Shown here one piece after another: positions 1-9,142 of a stretch of 64,000 nt of DNA. Origin of the DNA: Clostridiales bacterium (lineage in GTDB: Bacteria; Bacillota; Clostridia; Saccharofermentanales; Saccharofermentanaceae); NCBI GenBank assembly GCA_017529925.1, contig JAFXMZ010000028.1:1-64000 (forward strand). The letters are read 5' to 3'. The number at the start of each line of letters is the position of its first letter. Position 1 is the first letter of the stretch. A program made the translations under genes and the position numbers. The notes under the pieces are model-generated. The model saw only the letters and a list, made by a program, of their open reading frames with translations, searched no databases and was not told the DNA's origin.

Positions 1-851
1 CTAAGAGACTCCTCATCGGTGATGACGAGCACGGCTGGGATGACAACGGCGTATTCAATTTCGAGGGCGGCTGCTATGCTAAGGTTATCAACCTTTCCAA
101 GGAGAACGAGCCTGATATCTACAATGCGATCAAGAGAAATGCTCTTCTTGAGAACGTTACTGTAGATGCTGAGGGAAAGATCGACTTCGCAGACAAGTCA
201 GTTACAGAGAATACACGTGTTTCCTATCCTATCGATCATATCGAGAAGATCGCTAAGAACGTTAATAAGATTTCTTCCGGCCCTGCTGCCGAGAATGTAA
301 TCTTCCTATCTGCTGATGCATTCGGAGTACTTCCTCCCGTATCCATCCTCACACCTGAGCAGACGAAGTATTACTTCCTCTCCGGCTTCACAGCTAAGCT
401 TGCAGGTACAGAGCGTGGAATCACAGAGCCTACACCTACATTCTCCGCTTGCTTCGGACAGGCTTTCCTTGAGCTCCATCCTACAAAGTACGCTGAGGAA
501 CTCGTAAAGAAGATGGAGAAGAGCGGAGCTAAGGCTTACCTCGTTAACACAGGCTGGAACGGAACAGGCAAGAGAATCTCTATCCCTGATACACGTGGAA
601 TCATCGATGCTATCCTTGACGGTTCCATCAAGGATGCTCCTACAAAGAAGATCCCTTACTTCGATTTCGAAGTACCTACAGAGCTTCCCGGCGTTTCCAC
701 AGAGATCCTCGATCCCCGTGACACATACGCTGATGCTTCCGAGTGGGAGACAAAGGCTAAGGATCTTGCTGCAAGATTCCAGAAGAACTTCAAGAAGTAT
801 GAGACAAATGAGGCAGGTAAGGCACTTGTTGCTGCAGGTCCTCAGCTCTGA
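1..851 (+). CDS. pckA: Phosphoenolpyruvate carboxykinase (ATP), C-terminal part
   Basis: Open from the window edge in the frame starting at base 3; the N-terminal half lies outside. The product interconverts oxaloacetate plus ATP with PEP, CO2 and ADP in the cytosol; in fermentative anaerobes it often runs in the CO2-fixing direction. The visible part begins with the ATP-PEPCK block [16 protein letters not shown], followed by FEGGCYAK and the conserved [12 protein letters not shown] and [13 protein letters not shown] stretches. It ends with the family C-terminal region (DPRDTY about 40 residues before the end). These motifs are those of the ATP-dependent, not GTP-dependent, family. A strong terminator follows directly, so it is transcriptionally separate from the pyr genes. 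No defects are visible. Confidence 0.96.
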   Translation, partial: KRLLIGDDEHGWDDNGVFNFEGGCYAKVINLSKENEPDIYNAIKRNALLENVTVDAEGKIDFADKSVTENTRVSYPIDHIEKIAKNVNKISSGPAAENVIFLSADAFGVLPPVSILTPEQTKYYFLSGFTAKLAGTERGITEPTPTFSACFGQAFLELHPTKYAEELVKKMEKSGAKAYLVNTGWNGTGKRISIPDTRGIIDAILDGSIKDAPTKKIPYFDFEVPTELPGVSTEILDPRDTYADASEWETKAKDLAARFQKNFKKYETNEAGKALVAAGPQL

Positions 852-882
852 TAAGAGTTCAGATCAACTTCAGATGATCATG

Positions 883-914
883 GCGGTCCCTTTTCGAAGG
901 GGCCGCTTTTTTAT
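883..914 (+). terminator. Rho-independent terminator of pckA
   Basis: A GC-rich hairpin, gcggtccctt against aaggggccgc with one G-T pair, is followed by a run of six T. It lies 31 bases after the pckA stop. Confidence 0.88.
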
Positions 915-941
915 TGGATATTGTAATAATTCTTGTATTGT
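914..941 (+). promoter_or_regulatory. Possible promoter of the pyr operon
   Basis: TTGGAT at 914-919 and TATTGT at 936-941 are separated by 16 bp. They lie between the pckA terminator and the PyrR leader, where a promoter is required. The match to the sigma-A consensus is moderate. Confidence 0.4.
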
Positions 942-976
942 CTTTTCTCTTTCAAAAGACTAAACTTTAAACAGTT

Positions 977-1087
977 GATCTTTAAGCGATCCGGCGAGGT
1001 TGCAAGGTCCGTAAGAATAAGTCCTTTCAGGGGCTTTCTATATGGTCATATATACATGCCGGGATCGTTTATCTCCCGGCATTTTTT
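977..1087 (+). promoter_or_regulatory. PyrR-dependent transcription attenuator in the pyr leader
   Basis: The leader holds GATCCGGCGAGGTT (988-1001), which fits the PyrR binding-loop consensus ARUCCNGNGAGGYU at all but the first position. It is flanked by a stem GATCTT (977-982) / AAGGTC (1004-1009). Downstream is a terminator: ATGCCGGGA (1056-1064) pairs with TCCCGGCAT (1074-1082), followed by six T. CGATCC (987-992) can instead pair with GGATCG (1062-1067), with GGC/GCC extending the helix, giving an antiterminator. Known PyrR logic is that PyrR-UMP holds the binding loop, so the terminator forms when pyrimidines are plentiful. Confidence 0.88.
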
Positions 1088-1118
1088 ATGTGCCGGTCTT
1101 TAAAAGAAGGAGGCATTT

Positions 1119-1664
1119 ATGGCTAAGAAGACGGTTCAGATCCTTACCGAAGAAGATGTTCACCGCGCCATAGTCCGTATCTCCCATGAGATCGTCGAGA
1201 AGAACAGAGGCCTTGATAAGGTCGCTCTGATCGGCATCCAGAGAAGGGGAGTACCCATGGCAAAGGCGATCAGGAAGTATTTAGAAGAGATCGAAGGTAT
1301 AAAGGTCCCTCTCGGTATCCTTGATATTACATTCTACAGAGACGATCTTTCCATGCTGTCGGCTCATCCTGTCGTCAACGGAACGGATATCCCTTTCGAT
1401 GTTAACGGAACAAAGATAATCCTTGTAGATGATGTTCTGTATACAGGAAGGACGATAAGGTCTGCGATCGATAATATCTTCGACATGGGAAGACCTGATT
1501 CCGTACAGCTCGCTATCCTTATAGACAGAGGACACAGGCAGCTTCCTTTCCGTGCGGATTATGTCGGAAAGAATGTGCCTACGTCAGTTCATGAACATAT
1601 TGAAGTGGAACTTGAGGAAGTTGACGGACAGACTCAGGTCCTGCTCGTAAAGGAGGAAGAATAA
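1119..1664 (+). CDS. pyrR: Bifunctional pyr operon regulator / uracil phosphoribosyltransferase PyrR
   Basis: 181 aa, the usual PyrR length. It belongs to the type I phosphoribosyltransferase fold, with the PRPP-binding motif IILVDDVLYTGRT around residues 100-112 and the early IGIQRRGVP segment near residues 38-46. PyrR binds pyr mRNA in response to UMP and often has weak UPRTase activity. The start is an ATG with AAGGAGG 6-7 bases upstream. It is the first gene of the operon, just after its own RNA target, and its stop codon overlaps the pyrB start by one base. It is likely autoregulated by the leader attenuator. Confidence 0.96.
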   Translation: MAKKTVQILTEEDVHRAIVRISHEIVEKNRGLDKVALIGIQRRGVPMAKAIRKYLEEIEGIKVPLGILDITFYRDDLSMLSAHPVVNGTDIPFDVNGTKIILVDDVLYTGRTIRSAIDNIFDMGRPDSVQLAILIDRGHRQLPFRADYVGKNVPTSVHEHIEVELEEVDGQTQVLLVKEEE

Positions 1665-2593
1665 TGGGACTTAAGAGCAAAGACCTGCTCGGGATGAAAC
1701 AGCTCACTCCCGAGGAGATAATGGAGATACTCGATACGGCCAAGACGATGAAGCTCGTTATCTCATCAGCTAATAAGAAGACGAGCCACCTTCAGGGCAA
1801 ATCCGTAGTAACCCTTTTCTATGAGAACAGTACGAGGACAAGGCTTTCTTTCGAGCTCGCATCCAAATACATGGGTTCTGCTTCTGCCAATATATCGGCT
1901 ACAGGATCTTCCGTTGCAAAGGGAGAATCACTTCTCGATACTGCCAGGACTATCGATTCAATGGGTACTGACATCATAATAATGCGTCATCCCCAGTCCG
2001 GCGCACCGCATTCGATAGCTGATAAGCTCAAGGCTTCCATTGTTAATGCAGGTGACGGAATGAATGAGCATCCAACACAGGCTCTGCTCGACATGCTCAC
2101 TATGTATGAAAGGTTCGATAAGTTTGAGGGCAAGAATATAGCGATCTGCGGCGATATCTATCACAGCCGTGTCGTAAGATCCAATGCGATCGGTCTTGCC
2201 AAGCTCGGTGCTAAGGTCAGTGTTTACGGTCCCCGTACCATGATGCCCATCGGCATTGAGAAGATGGGTGTGAGAGTAGCTTCGTCAGTTGAAGATTGTG
2301 TAAAGGATGCCGATGCTGTCATGGGACTGAGGGTTCAGCTGGAGAGAATGAAGAGCAGCCTTTTCCCGTCGGTCGCAGAATATGCAAAGTTCTATGCGAT
2401 AACTCCGGAAGCATTAAAGCTCGCAAAGCCTGACGCTTTCCTGATGCATCCGGGTCCCTGCAATCACGGTGTCGAGCTTCCTACTGCCGTATATGACTGT
2501 GAACAGTCTGTAATAAATGAGCAGGTTACAAACGGTGTAGCTGTAAGAATGGCCGTACTCTATCTCTTGATGGCAAGGAGGAATAATCTCTGA
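1664..2593 (+). CDS. pyrB: Aspartate carbamoyltransferase, catalytic subunit
   Basis: 309 aa. It catalyses carbamoyl phosphate plus L-aspartate to N-carbamoyl-L-aspartate, the first committed pyrimidine step, in the cytosol. The carbamoyl-phosphate motif FYENSTRTRLSFE lies near residues 53-65, and the MRHPQSGAPH and MHPGPCNHGVELP segments match Firmicute ATCases. No pyrI regulatory subunit is present nearby, consistent with an unregulated trimeric enzyme controlled at the RNA level. It is translationally coupled at both ends, overlapping pyrR and pyrC by one base each. Confidence 0.96.
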   Translation: MGLKSKDLLGMKQLTPEEIMEILDTAKTMKLVISSANKKTSHLQGKSVVTLFYENSTRTRLSFELASKYMGSASANISATGSSVAKGESLLDTARTIDSMGTDIIIMRHPQSGAPHSIADKLKASIVNAGDGMNEHPTQALLDMLTMYERFDKFEGKNIAICGDIYHSRVVRSNAIGLAKLGAKVSVYGPRTMMPIGIEKMGVRVASSVEDCVKDADAVMGLRVQLERMKSSLFPSVAEYAKFYAITPEALKLAKPDAFLMHPGPCNHGVELPTAVYDCEQSVINEQVTNGVAVRMAVLYLLMARRNNL

Positions 2594-3849
2594 TGAAGAC
2601 GATAATAAAGAACTGCAGGGTATTTAATTCTGATAAGTCCGTGATCTATATCGATGACGGCAGATTTGCTGATGAATTCAGTGAGAATGAGGCAGACGAA
2701 GTGATCGATGCCAAAGGCGCGACTGTCCTTCCGGGACTTGTAGATATGCACGTTCATTTCAGAGAGCCCGGTTATGAATATAAGGAAACGATCGCAACAG
2801 GAAGTGCAGCGGCTGCAAAAGGCGGTTTTACAAGTGTTTGCACTATGCCTAATACTTTCCCTGTTTGCGACAACGCAGCTGTTGTTTCCGGAATACTGAA
2901 GAAGGCTGAGCAGGCCGGATTAGTCAGAGTATATCCGATCGGTGCTGCAGGGAAGGGCCTTGAGAGCGAGGAACTTGCCGAGATAGGTCTTATGAAGGAA
3001 GCAGGTATCGTAGCCGTCAGTAATGACGGCAAGCCGATAGCAACATCCGGTTTTATGCGCAAGGTCCTTGAGTATTCTGCCGATTTTGATATTCCTGTAT
3101 TAAATCATGAAGAGGATCCTACGATATCCGGCGGTGCGATGAATGAGGGTGAAGTATCAACATCGATCGGTATAAGAGGCTGTCCTACAGCAGCTGAAGA
3201 CATAATGATCGCAAGAGATATCATCCTGTCCGAATATCTGAACATCCCCGTTCACATCTGTCATGTAAGTACAAAGGGCGGACTGAGGATGATCAGGGAA
3301 GCCAAGGCAAGAGGCGTTAAAGTTACATGTGAGACATGTCCTCACTATTTTACACTGACTGATTCCTCCTGCGAGAATTACGATACAAACTTTAAGATGC
3401 ATCCTCCGCTCAGAAGTGAAGAGGACAGGCTCGCAGTTATCGAAGCTATCAAGGACGGAACTGTTGACTGTATCGTTACAGATCATGCTCCTCATCACCA
3501 GGATGACAAGGAAGTCGAGTTCTCTCATGCATTAAACGGTATAGTAGGTCTTGAGAGCTCATTTGCGCTCTGCTATACATATCTTGTAAAGCCCGGCATC
3601 ATCACTATGGAAAGACTCATGGATCTGATGTGTTACAATCCTTCTTCGATCCTGAAGCTCGGCAGAGGCGGTATGGATAAGGGCGACGATGCGGACCTTA
3701 CCTTGATGGATCTTGAGAATGAGTTCGTTTTCGAGAAGGATAAGATGCTCACGAAGGGCAGAAATACACCATTTGACGGCTGGAAGCTCTACGGAGAGAC
3801 CATGCTTACGATGATGAAAGGAAAGAAGACATATGAAAAACTTTGCTGA
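2593..3849 (+). CDS. pyrC: Dihydroorotase
   Basis: 418 aa, a metal-dependent amidohydrolase that cyclises N-carbamoyl-aspartate to dihydroorotate. The metal-binding DMHVHFREPG is at residues 51-60. The catalytic barrel is further marked by VLNHEED, HICHVSTKGG, CETCPHYF and the active-site VTDHAPHH. Length and motifs indicate the type I dihydroorotase seen in Firmicutes. It starts within the pyrB stop codon, and pyrF begins 17 bases before its end, a typical operon overlap. Confidence 0.96.
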   Translation: MKTIIKNCRVFNSDKSVIYIDDGRFADEFSENEADEVIDAKGATVLPGLVDMHVHFREPGYEYKETIATGSAAAAKGGFTSVCTMPNTFPVCDNAAVVSGILKKAEQAGLVRVYPIGAAGKGLESEELAEIGLMKEAGIVAVSNDGKPIATSGFMRKVLEYSADFDIPVLNHEEDPTISGGAMNEGEVSTSIGIRGCPTAAEDIMIARDIILSEYLNIPVHICHVSTKGGLRMIREAKARGVKVTCETCPHYFTLTDSSCENYDTNFKMHPPLRSEEDRLAVIEAIKDGTVDCIVTDHAPHHQDDKEVEFSHALNGIVGLESSFALCYTYLVKPGIITMERLMDLMCYNPSSILKLGRGGMDKGDDADLTLMDLENEFVFEKDKMLTKGRNTPFDGWKLYGETMLTMMKGKKTYEKLC

Positions 3850-4783
3850 TGCGCTTGTTACAAGGATCAAGGAACTTGATAATCCTACAGTAATGGGGCT
3901 TGATCCCAAGCTTGAGTATATTCCTATCGATATCATCTCGAAGTGGATACAGGAATACCCGAATGATAATGATACATCTGCAGCAGAAGCCATCTATGAG
4001 TTCAACTGCTCTCTTATCGACGCCGTATGCGATATCATTCCTGCCGTAAAGCCCCAGATAGCTTATTATGAGATGTATGGCATCAAAGGTATCGAGGTCT
4101 TTAAGAGGACTATAGATTATGCACGTTCCAAGGGTATGATCGTTATCGCAGATGCCAAGAGAAATGACATCGGAAGCACTGCGACAGCATATGCAGAGGC
4201 TCTTATCGGCAGGACTGTACTTACAGACGGTATCGAGGAAGTCAAGTTCGGTGCAGATGCAGTTACCGTCAACGGATATCTCGGTATTGACGGTATACAG
4301 CCTTTCATCGATGTATGTAAGAGAGACGGAAGAGGTATCTTTACGCTTGTCCGCACATCAAATCCTTCTGCCGGAGATCTTCAGGACTTAAAGCTCGAAG
4401 ACGGCAGGACTGTTTATCAGGCTATGGCGGATAATGTTGATAAATGGGGCAAGGTTCTTATCGGAGAGACCGGATTCTCCTCTGTCGGTGCCGTAGTGGG
4501 AGCAACTGTTCCCGAGCAGGCTGTTGAAGCCAGAAAGAGAATGCCTAATGCAATGATCCTTGTACCGGGATACGGTGCTCAGGGCGCAGGACCCGATGCT
4601 GCAGTCGCTTCTTTTACAAAGGAAGGCACAGGTTCGATAGTAAATGCATCAAGAAGCCTCATGTGTGCATGGAAAAAGAGGGAAGACCTGAAACCTTCCG
4701 ATTTCATGAAGGCTACGAGAGATGAAGCTCTCGATATGAGGATGAAGCTTACATATGCTCTGAAGGATAGAAAATACGTATGA
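3833..4783 (+). CDS. pyrF: Orotidine 5'-phosphate decarboxylase
   Basis: 316 aa, the longer subfamily of OMP decarboxylase rather than the roughly 230-aa type. It converts OMP to UMP, the last step of the pathway. The catalytic Lys/Asp motif is DAKRNDIGSTA near residues 107-117, preceded by the FNCSLIDAV segment; VPGYGAQGA near the C-terminus would bind phosphate. It overlaps the pyrC end by 17 bases and the pyrK start by four (ATGA), so it is almost certainly cotranscribed and coupled. Confidence 0.95.
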   Translation: MKNFADALVTRIKELDNPTVMGLDPKLEYIPIDIISKWIQEYPNDNDTSAAEAIYEFNCSLIDAVCDIIPAVKPQIAYYEMYGIKGIEVFKRTIDYARSKGMIVIADAKRNDIGSTATAYAEALIGRTVLTDGIEEVKFGADAVTVNGYLGIDGIQPFIDVCKRDGRGIFTLVRTSNPSAGDLQDLKLEDGRTVYQAMADNVDKWGKVLIGETGFSSVGAVVGATVPEQAVEARKRMPNAMILVPGYGAQGAGPDAAVASFTKEGTGSIVNASRSLMCAWKKREDLKPSDFMKATRDEALDMRMKLTYALKDRKYV

Positions 4784-5544
4784 GAAAAGAATATTCCTGC
4801 ATTGTCGAAGACAAGATAATGCTCAATGCCGAAACGGCATTTATTACAATAAGCTGCCCTGAGATCGCATCCTCTGCGGTACCAGGACAGTTTGTCAACA
4901 TCTCATGTTCCAGGTTTCTTAAAAGACCGTTCGGCATAGCTTCAGCCGACATCGAAAAGGGTACTTTTAAGATAGGTGTTAAAGTCGTCGGAAAGGGCAC
5001 AGCTGAGATAGCTTCCTTCGAAAAGGGACAGAAAGTGGATGTCTTAGGACCTCTCGGGAACGGCTTTTCAATCAGGGATGACTGTGAATATATCATCGTA
5101 GCAGGAGGAACGGGAGTATTTCCGGTCAATTTTGCACATGAATATATGGCATCAAAAGGGATTCCCCATAAAGTGGTCGAAGGCTTCAGAAACAAAGAAC
5201 AGATTGTCCTTTCATCTGATGATTTCATACTTACTACAGATGCCGGAGATGCCGGCATCAAGGGAAACTGCTGTGACGGCCTTGAGACGATCAGGGACAG
5301 TATTTCCTCAGGAACAGAAGTTCTCTGTGTCGGTCCGCTCCCTATGATGAAGGCTGTCGGGAAGTGGGCGACTGATAATGGTCTTAAATGCTATGTTTCG
5401 ATGGAACAGAGGATGGCTTGCGGTATCGGGATCTGTCTTGTATGCATCTGCAAGATAAAGGCTGAAGCCGAGGGTGAGGAGTTTACCCATAAGAGATGCT
5501 GTAAGGACGGTCCTGTCTTTCCATATGAGGAGGTGATCTGGTAA
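4780..5544 (+). CDS. pyrK: Dihydroorotate dehydrogenase electron-transfer subunit
   Basis: 254 aa. This iron-sulfur flavoprotein subunit lets a type 1B DHODH reduce NAD+. An FAD-binding beta barrel comes first, with LKRPFGIAS near residues 46-54; then a nucleotide-binding domain with VAGGTGVFPV. A C-terminal Cys cluster, MACGIGICLVCICK plus a later HKRCC, matches the 2Fe-2S ligands of PyrK. pyrD starts in its stop codon, as expected for partners of a PyrD2K2 complex. Confidence 0.95.
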   Translation: MRKEYSCIVEDKIMLNAETAFITISCPEIASSAVPGQFVNISCSRFLKRPFGIASADIEKGTFKIGVKVVGKGTAEIASFEKGQKVDVLGPLGNGFSIRDDCEYIIVAGGTGVFPVNFAHEYMASKGIPHKVVEGFRNKEQIVLSSDDFILTTDAGDAGIKGNCCDGLETIRDSISSGTEVLCVGPLPMMKAVGKWATDNGLKCYVSMEQRMACGIGICLVCICKIKAEAEGEEFTHKRCCKDGPVFPYEEVIW

Positions 5545-6461
5545 TGGATGATCACATCAGAGTAAATGTCGGATCTGTTGAACTGAAGAGCCCTTTGATC
5601 CTCGCATCGGGAACATGCAACTTCGGGCACGAACTGTCTGAGTATTATGATCTTTCGATACTCGGCGGACTGTCTTCAAAAGGACTTACCATTAAGCCCC
5701 GTGTCGGAAATGAAGGTGTCCGCGTTGCAGAGACTGCCTGCGGTATGCTCAACTCTGTAGGTCTTCAGAATCCCGGTGTCGAATATTTTATCGAACACGA
5801 CCTGGATTATATGGATTCACTCGGATGTTCGCGGATAATCAATGTTGCCGGTCATTCATATGATGACTATATGGCCATGATCGAGAAACTGGATCCTCAT
5901 AAGGATAAGATCGATGTTCTTGAGATCAACCTTTCGTGTCCCAATGTTAAGGCAGGCTGTATGAGCATAGGATCAGATCCGGAGCAGATCGGCATGATCG
6001 TAAAGGCTATGAGAGGTCTGACATCTCTTCCTTTATGGATAAAGCTGACGCCCAACGTTACTGACATAAAGGCACCTGCTCTGGCTGCACAGGAAGCCGG
6101 TGCTGACGCAGTAGTACTGATAAATACACTTCTGGGAATGGCAGTTGATATTAAGACCAGAAGACCTGTTCTCCGCAATAATACGGGAGGCTATTCCGGT
6201 CCTGCAGTAAAACCGGTTGCTATAAGGATGGTCTCTGAGTGTTATCAGGTGCTCGATATCCCGATAGTCGGATGCGGCGGAATATCCAATGCAGAAGATG
6301 TACTGGAATTCATGATCGCCGGCGCTTCAGCCGTTGAGATCGGTACGGCTTCGCTTGTACATCCTACTGCTCCCGTTAAGATCACTGAGGATCTTATCAG
6401 ATGGTGTTCTGATAACGGGCAGAGACTTTCGGAACTTACTGGGACATTGAAGCTGTGGTAA
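5544..6461 (+). CDS. pyrD: Dihydroorotate dehydrogenase, class 1B catalytic subunit
   Basis: 305 aa, an FMN TIM barrel oxidising dihydroorotate to orotate. NLSCPNVK carries the catalytic Cys typical of class 1 enzymes, and the phosphate/FMN site VGCGGISNAEDV lies near residues 237-248. The adjacent pyrK identifies it as class 1B, coupled to NAD+. It is the last gene before a strong terminator. The operon has every de novo step from carbamoyl phosphate to UMP except a conventional pyrE. Confidence 0.96.
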   Translation: MDDHIRVNVGSVELKSPLILASGTCNFGHELSEYYDLSILGGLSSKGLTIKPRVGNEGVRVAETACGMLNSVGLQNPGVEYFIEHDLDYMDSLGCSRIINVAGHSYDDYMAMIEKLDPHKDKIDVLEINLSCPNVKAGCMSIGSDPEQIGMIVKAMRGLTSLPLWIKLTPNVTDIKAPALAAQEAGADAVVLINTLLGMAVDIKTRRPVLRNNTGGYSGPAVKPVAIRMVSECYQVLDIPIVGCGGISNAEDVLEFMIAGASAVEIGTASLVHPTAPVKITEDLIRWCSDNGQRLSELTGTLKLW

Positions 6462-6491
6462 ATCTTTTGTAAACGTACAGATGTATATACA

Positions 6492-6517
6492 AAACCGTGC
6501 TTGTTTGCACGGTTTTT
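6492..6517 (+). terminator. Rho-independent terminator of the pyr operon
   Basis: AAACCGTGC (6492-6500) pairs perfectly with GCACGGTTT (6507-6515), and the arm runs into a T tract. It lies 30 bases after pyrD. Confidence 0.9.
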
Positions 6518-6561
6518 ATATTATAATAAATGGAGTTAAACATAAGGAGTGATCGTCTGAC

Positions 6562-7401
6562 ATGAATGATCTTTTTTTGACAAATGCTGTAAGAGTAGCC
6601 CCTGCAGATACGCCTTTCTGGTATACATCAGGAAAGCTCGGTCCTTTTTATATCAATACTCATTTCCTCGTAAAGGATGAGGAAGAAGCCGTCAGGATGC
6701 TCAAGGTAATAGAAGATGCTGCATCCGAGGATAAGCTTACTGCTCCCGGAAGGATCTTTTCCGAATTCATGAAACTCTATAATTCATCTGTTACATTTAG
6801 GCGAGTTACTGACGCACTTGTTGACGCTGCCGCCAAATATGATTTCGATATCATATCAGGAGGGGAGAGAAGGGATTTCTTCTTCTCGATGCTTCCCGCT
6901 CATATACTAGGCAAGCCGCATATTACGATCTATAAGGATCTTACGGCTGTCTGGACGGATCCTGAGTTCAATAATGCCAAGATCCTGAATGATAACAGCC
7001 TTTCCGGCAAGAAGGTCCTTCATATTGCTGATCTTATCACTGAAGCCTCGAGCTATGAGAGAGCATGGATACCTGTTATCAGAAGACTTGGTGCAGAGAT
7101 ATCAGATACTATAGCCGTTGTTGACCGTCATCAGAACGGCAGAGCTGTGCTCAAGTCCCTCGGTGTTGAGATGGAGACTCTTACAGGGATCGACAGGGCG
7201 CTTTTTGATGAGGCCCTCGCTAACGGATATATCAACGATGACCAGCATGATCTCGTAATGAAATTTCTGGATTCGCCTGATGATTATATGAAGTCATTCC
7301 TTGAATCTCATCCTGATTTTATCAAGGAACAGATCGCTCTCGGCGGGAAGGCAAAAGAAAGAGCCGAACTCGCGATAGAGAAGGGTTTTGCTTCTATCTG
7401 A
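6562..7401 (+). CDS. Atypical orotate phosphoribosyltransferase-like protein
   Basis: 279 aa. The N-terminus reads FWYTSGKLGPFYINTHF, close to the orotate/substrate loop of OPRT, and IISGGERRDFFFSMLPAHILG resembles the PRTase hood and first helix. The PRPP loop, normally VDDVxTTGGS, is here IADLITEASSYERAW: one Asp remains and the TTG turn is lost. It is also longer than PyrE (about 210 aa). Because the pyr operon directly upstream lacks pyrE, the likely role is OMP synthesis from orotate and PRPP, but this is inference; a regulatory or salvage PRTase relative is possible. The ATG has AAGGAGTG upstream. It follows the pyr terminator, so it may have its own promoter, and is 30 bases before the CAP protein gene. 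Confidence 0.62.
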   Translation: MNDLFLTNAVRVAPADTPFWYTSGKLGPFYINTHFLVKDEEEAVRMLKVIEDAASEDKLTAPGRIFSEFMKLYNSSVTFRRVTDALVDAAAKYDFDIISGGERRDFFFSMLPAHILGKPHITIYKDLTAVWTDPEFNNAKILNDNSLSGKKVLHIADLITEASSYERAWIPVIRRLGAEISDTIAVVDRHQNGRAVLKSLGVEMETLTGIDRALFDEALANGYINDDQHDLVMKFLDSPDDYMKSFLESHPDFIKEQIALGGKAKERAELAIEKGFASI

Positions 7402-7431
7402 CGGATCATTCATCAGTTGGAGGGAAATAAT

Positions 7432-9120
7432 ATGATCAGAAAGATCTCCGCAGTCCTGATATCTATCCTCATATGCCTGTCGTTAATACCGGCAAGCCTG
7501 TTTTCTGTTTCCGTAAATGCGGACGTTTCAGCCTCGGATACAGTCGAGATCCTTTCTCATGTTAAATATGACCAGACTTCTGCACGCAAGGTGCTTGATG
7601 ATATCAATGCATTCAGGACCGGCAGCGAAGCTTATTACAATCTTTCTGACGGTACTGTCTACACCTGTAAGGATCTTAAACCGTTAAGATATGATTATTC
7701 ACTCGAGAAGATCGCTATGCAGAGAGCTGCTGAACTCATCGTATGCGAAGGTCATACAAGGCCTAACGGGCAGGGATGCTTTACAGTAACATATGACGGA
7801 GTCCATTCAAGCGGTGAGAATATCGCATATGCTTCATGGTCCAGCTTTAATCCCGTAGGCATGTGGAAAGAGGACGGTCTTCCTTATGAAATGCAGGGAC
7901 ACAGGAGGAATCTCCTTTCGACATGCAACTCATGTGCATTAAGCTGTGTTATTGTCGACGGCGGGAGCTACTGGGTAATGGTACTTGGCAATATTGACCC
8001 TTCCAAAGCGATCGCGGCAACACCTGTATGCGATTCGGAAAAGGATGTTAAAGTCGAGATCTCTTCTGCAAATATAAGCGCTATCAGCTTAAGCCGTTCA
8101 GGTTCAGGGATCCTGACGATCAATAACAATCCTGTGGATCTGTCATCCGGGACTGTATATATCAGATCAGGAGAAAGATATTTCCCCGTGTCGAAAGGCA
8201 GCATCTCCTTTACTTCAGATGATCCTTCGGTAGCCATAAACGGATCAAAGATCTCCGCTTCCTCATCCGGAAGCCACAAGATAAGGATCAATATAGGAAA
8301 TGCTTCCGGGGATACTGTCTTAAGGACAGTCCGGGAATCTACATATGCAGGCCCTACTCGCAATCACAATGTACTTCAGTTCGTAAACAGACTATATACG
8401 GTCGTTCTTGAACGTGAAGGTGATGACGCCGGTCTTACCGACTGGACCGATAAGCTCCTTTCAGGTCAGATGTCCGGCAGGGAAGTGGCATGGGGATTCT
8501 TCAATAGCCCCGAATTCGCCTATAAGCTCATGACTGACAGGGAATTCCTGAAGATCCTCTATAATACTTTCTTTGACAGAGAGCCAGATGCTGCCGGAGT
8601 CAATAACTGGATGAATGCCATATATGGTGGCGGAAGCAGCTGGCAGGATGTATTCAATGCTTTTGCTCATTCCCGGGAATGGGAGAATCTCTGCAAGAAG
8701 TTCGGTATCATCCCTTATGACGGATATCAGGGAACGATCGATGTTGTCGATCCTCCCGCAGCATCTATGGAGCAGATACAGGCCTTTTCGACAAGATTAT
8801 ATACAACATGTCTTAAGAGAGATCCTGATGAGACAGGGATCCAGTACTGGACTGATATGATCGCAACAGGTCAGCGTTCAGGCTCTGAAGTTGCATACGG
8901 TTTCTTCTTCAGTGATGAACTTACATCAAAGGGGCTCGACGACGGCGAGTTCGTCAACAGGCTCTACAGGACATTTTTCGACAGGGAAGCTGATCCGGTA
9001 GGATATGAACACTGGACAGGACTTCTTAGGAACGGCTCATCAAGGCTCGAAGTCTTTAATGGCTTTAAAGGGTCTCAGGAATGGGCAGGTATATGCAGCA
9101 GATACGGAATAAGAATATAA
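7432..9120 (+). CDS. Secreted CAP-domain protein with two DUF4214 domains
   Basis: 562 aa from the ATG at 7432. An in-frame TTG at 7417 lies on the GGAGGG ribosome binding site and is rejected. A signal peptide is clear (basic start, hydrophobic core to about residue 25, Ala sites after). A CAP/SCP domain covers about residues 45-190: VCEGHTRPNG, GENIAYASW and the GHRRNLLS segment are its signature blocks. After a linker of about 100 residues come two DUF4214 units, each a pair of half repeats of type RLYxxxLxRxxDxxGxxxW and FFDREPDxxGxxxW. CAP proteins are secreted and often bind cell walls or lipids; DUF4214 has no settled function. A second protein with the same domains in reverse order is at 23174. 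Confidence 0.9.
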   Translation: MIRKISAVLISILICLSLIPASLFSVSVNADVSASDTVEILSHVKYDQTSARKVLDDINAFRTGSEAYYNLSDGTVYTCKDLKPLRYDYSLEKIAMQRAAELIVCEGHTRPNGQGCFTVTYDGVHSSGENIAYASWSSFNPVGMWKEDGLPYEMQGHRRNLLSTCNSCALSCVIVDGGSYWVMVLGNIDPSKAIAATPVCDSEKDVKVEISSANISAISLSRSGSGILTINNNPVDLSSGTVYIRSGERYFPVSKGSISFTSDDPSVAINGSKISASSSGSHKIRINIGNASGDTVLRTVRESTYAGPTRNHNVLQFVNRLYTVVLEREGDDAGLTDWTDKLLSGQMSGREVAWGFFNSPEFAYKLMTDREFLKILYNTFFDREPDAAGVNNWMNAIYGGGSSWQDVFNAFAHSREWENLCKKFGIIPYDGYQGTIDVVDPPAASMEQIQAFSTRLYTTCLKRDPDETGIQYWTDMIATGQRSGSEVAYGFFFSDELTSKGLDDGEFVNRLYRTFFDREADPVGYEHWTGLLRNGSSRLEVFNGFKGSQEWAGICSRYGIRI

Positions 9121-9142
9121 AAATCGGAGAGGAATCATAAAA

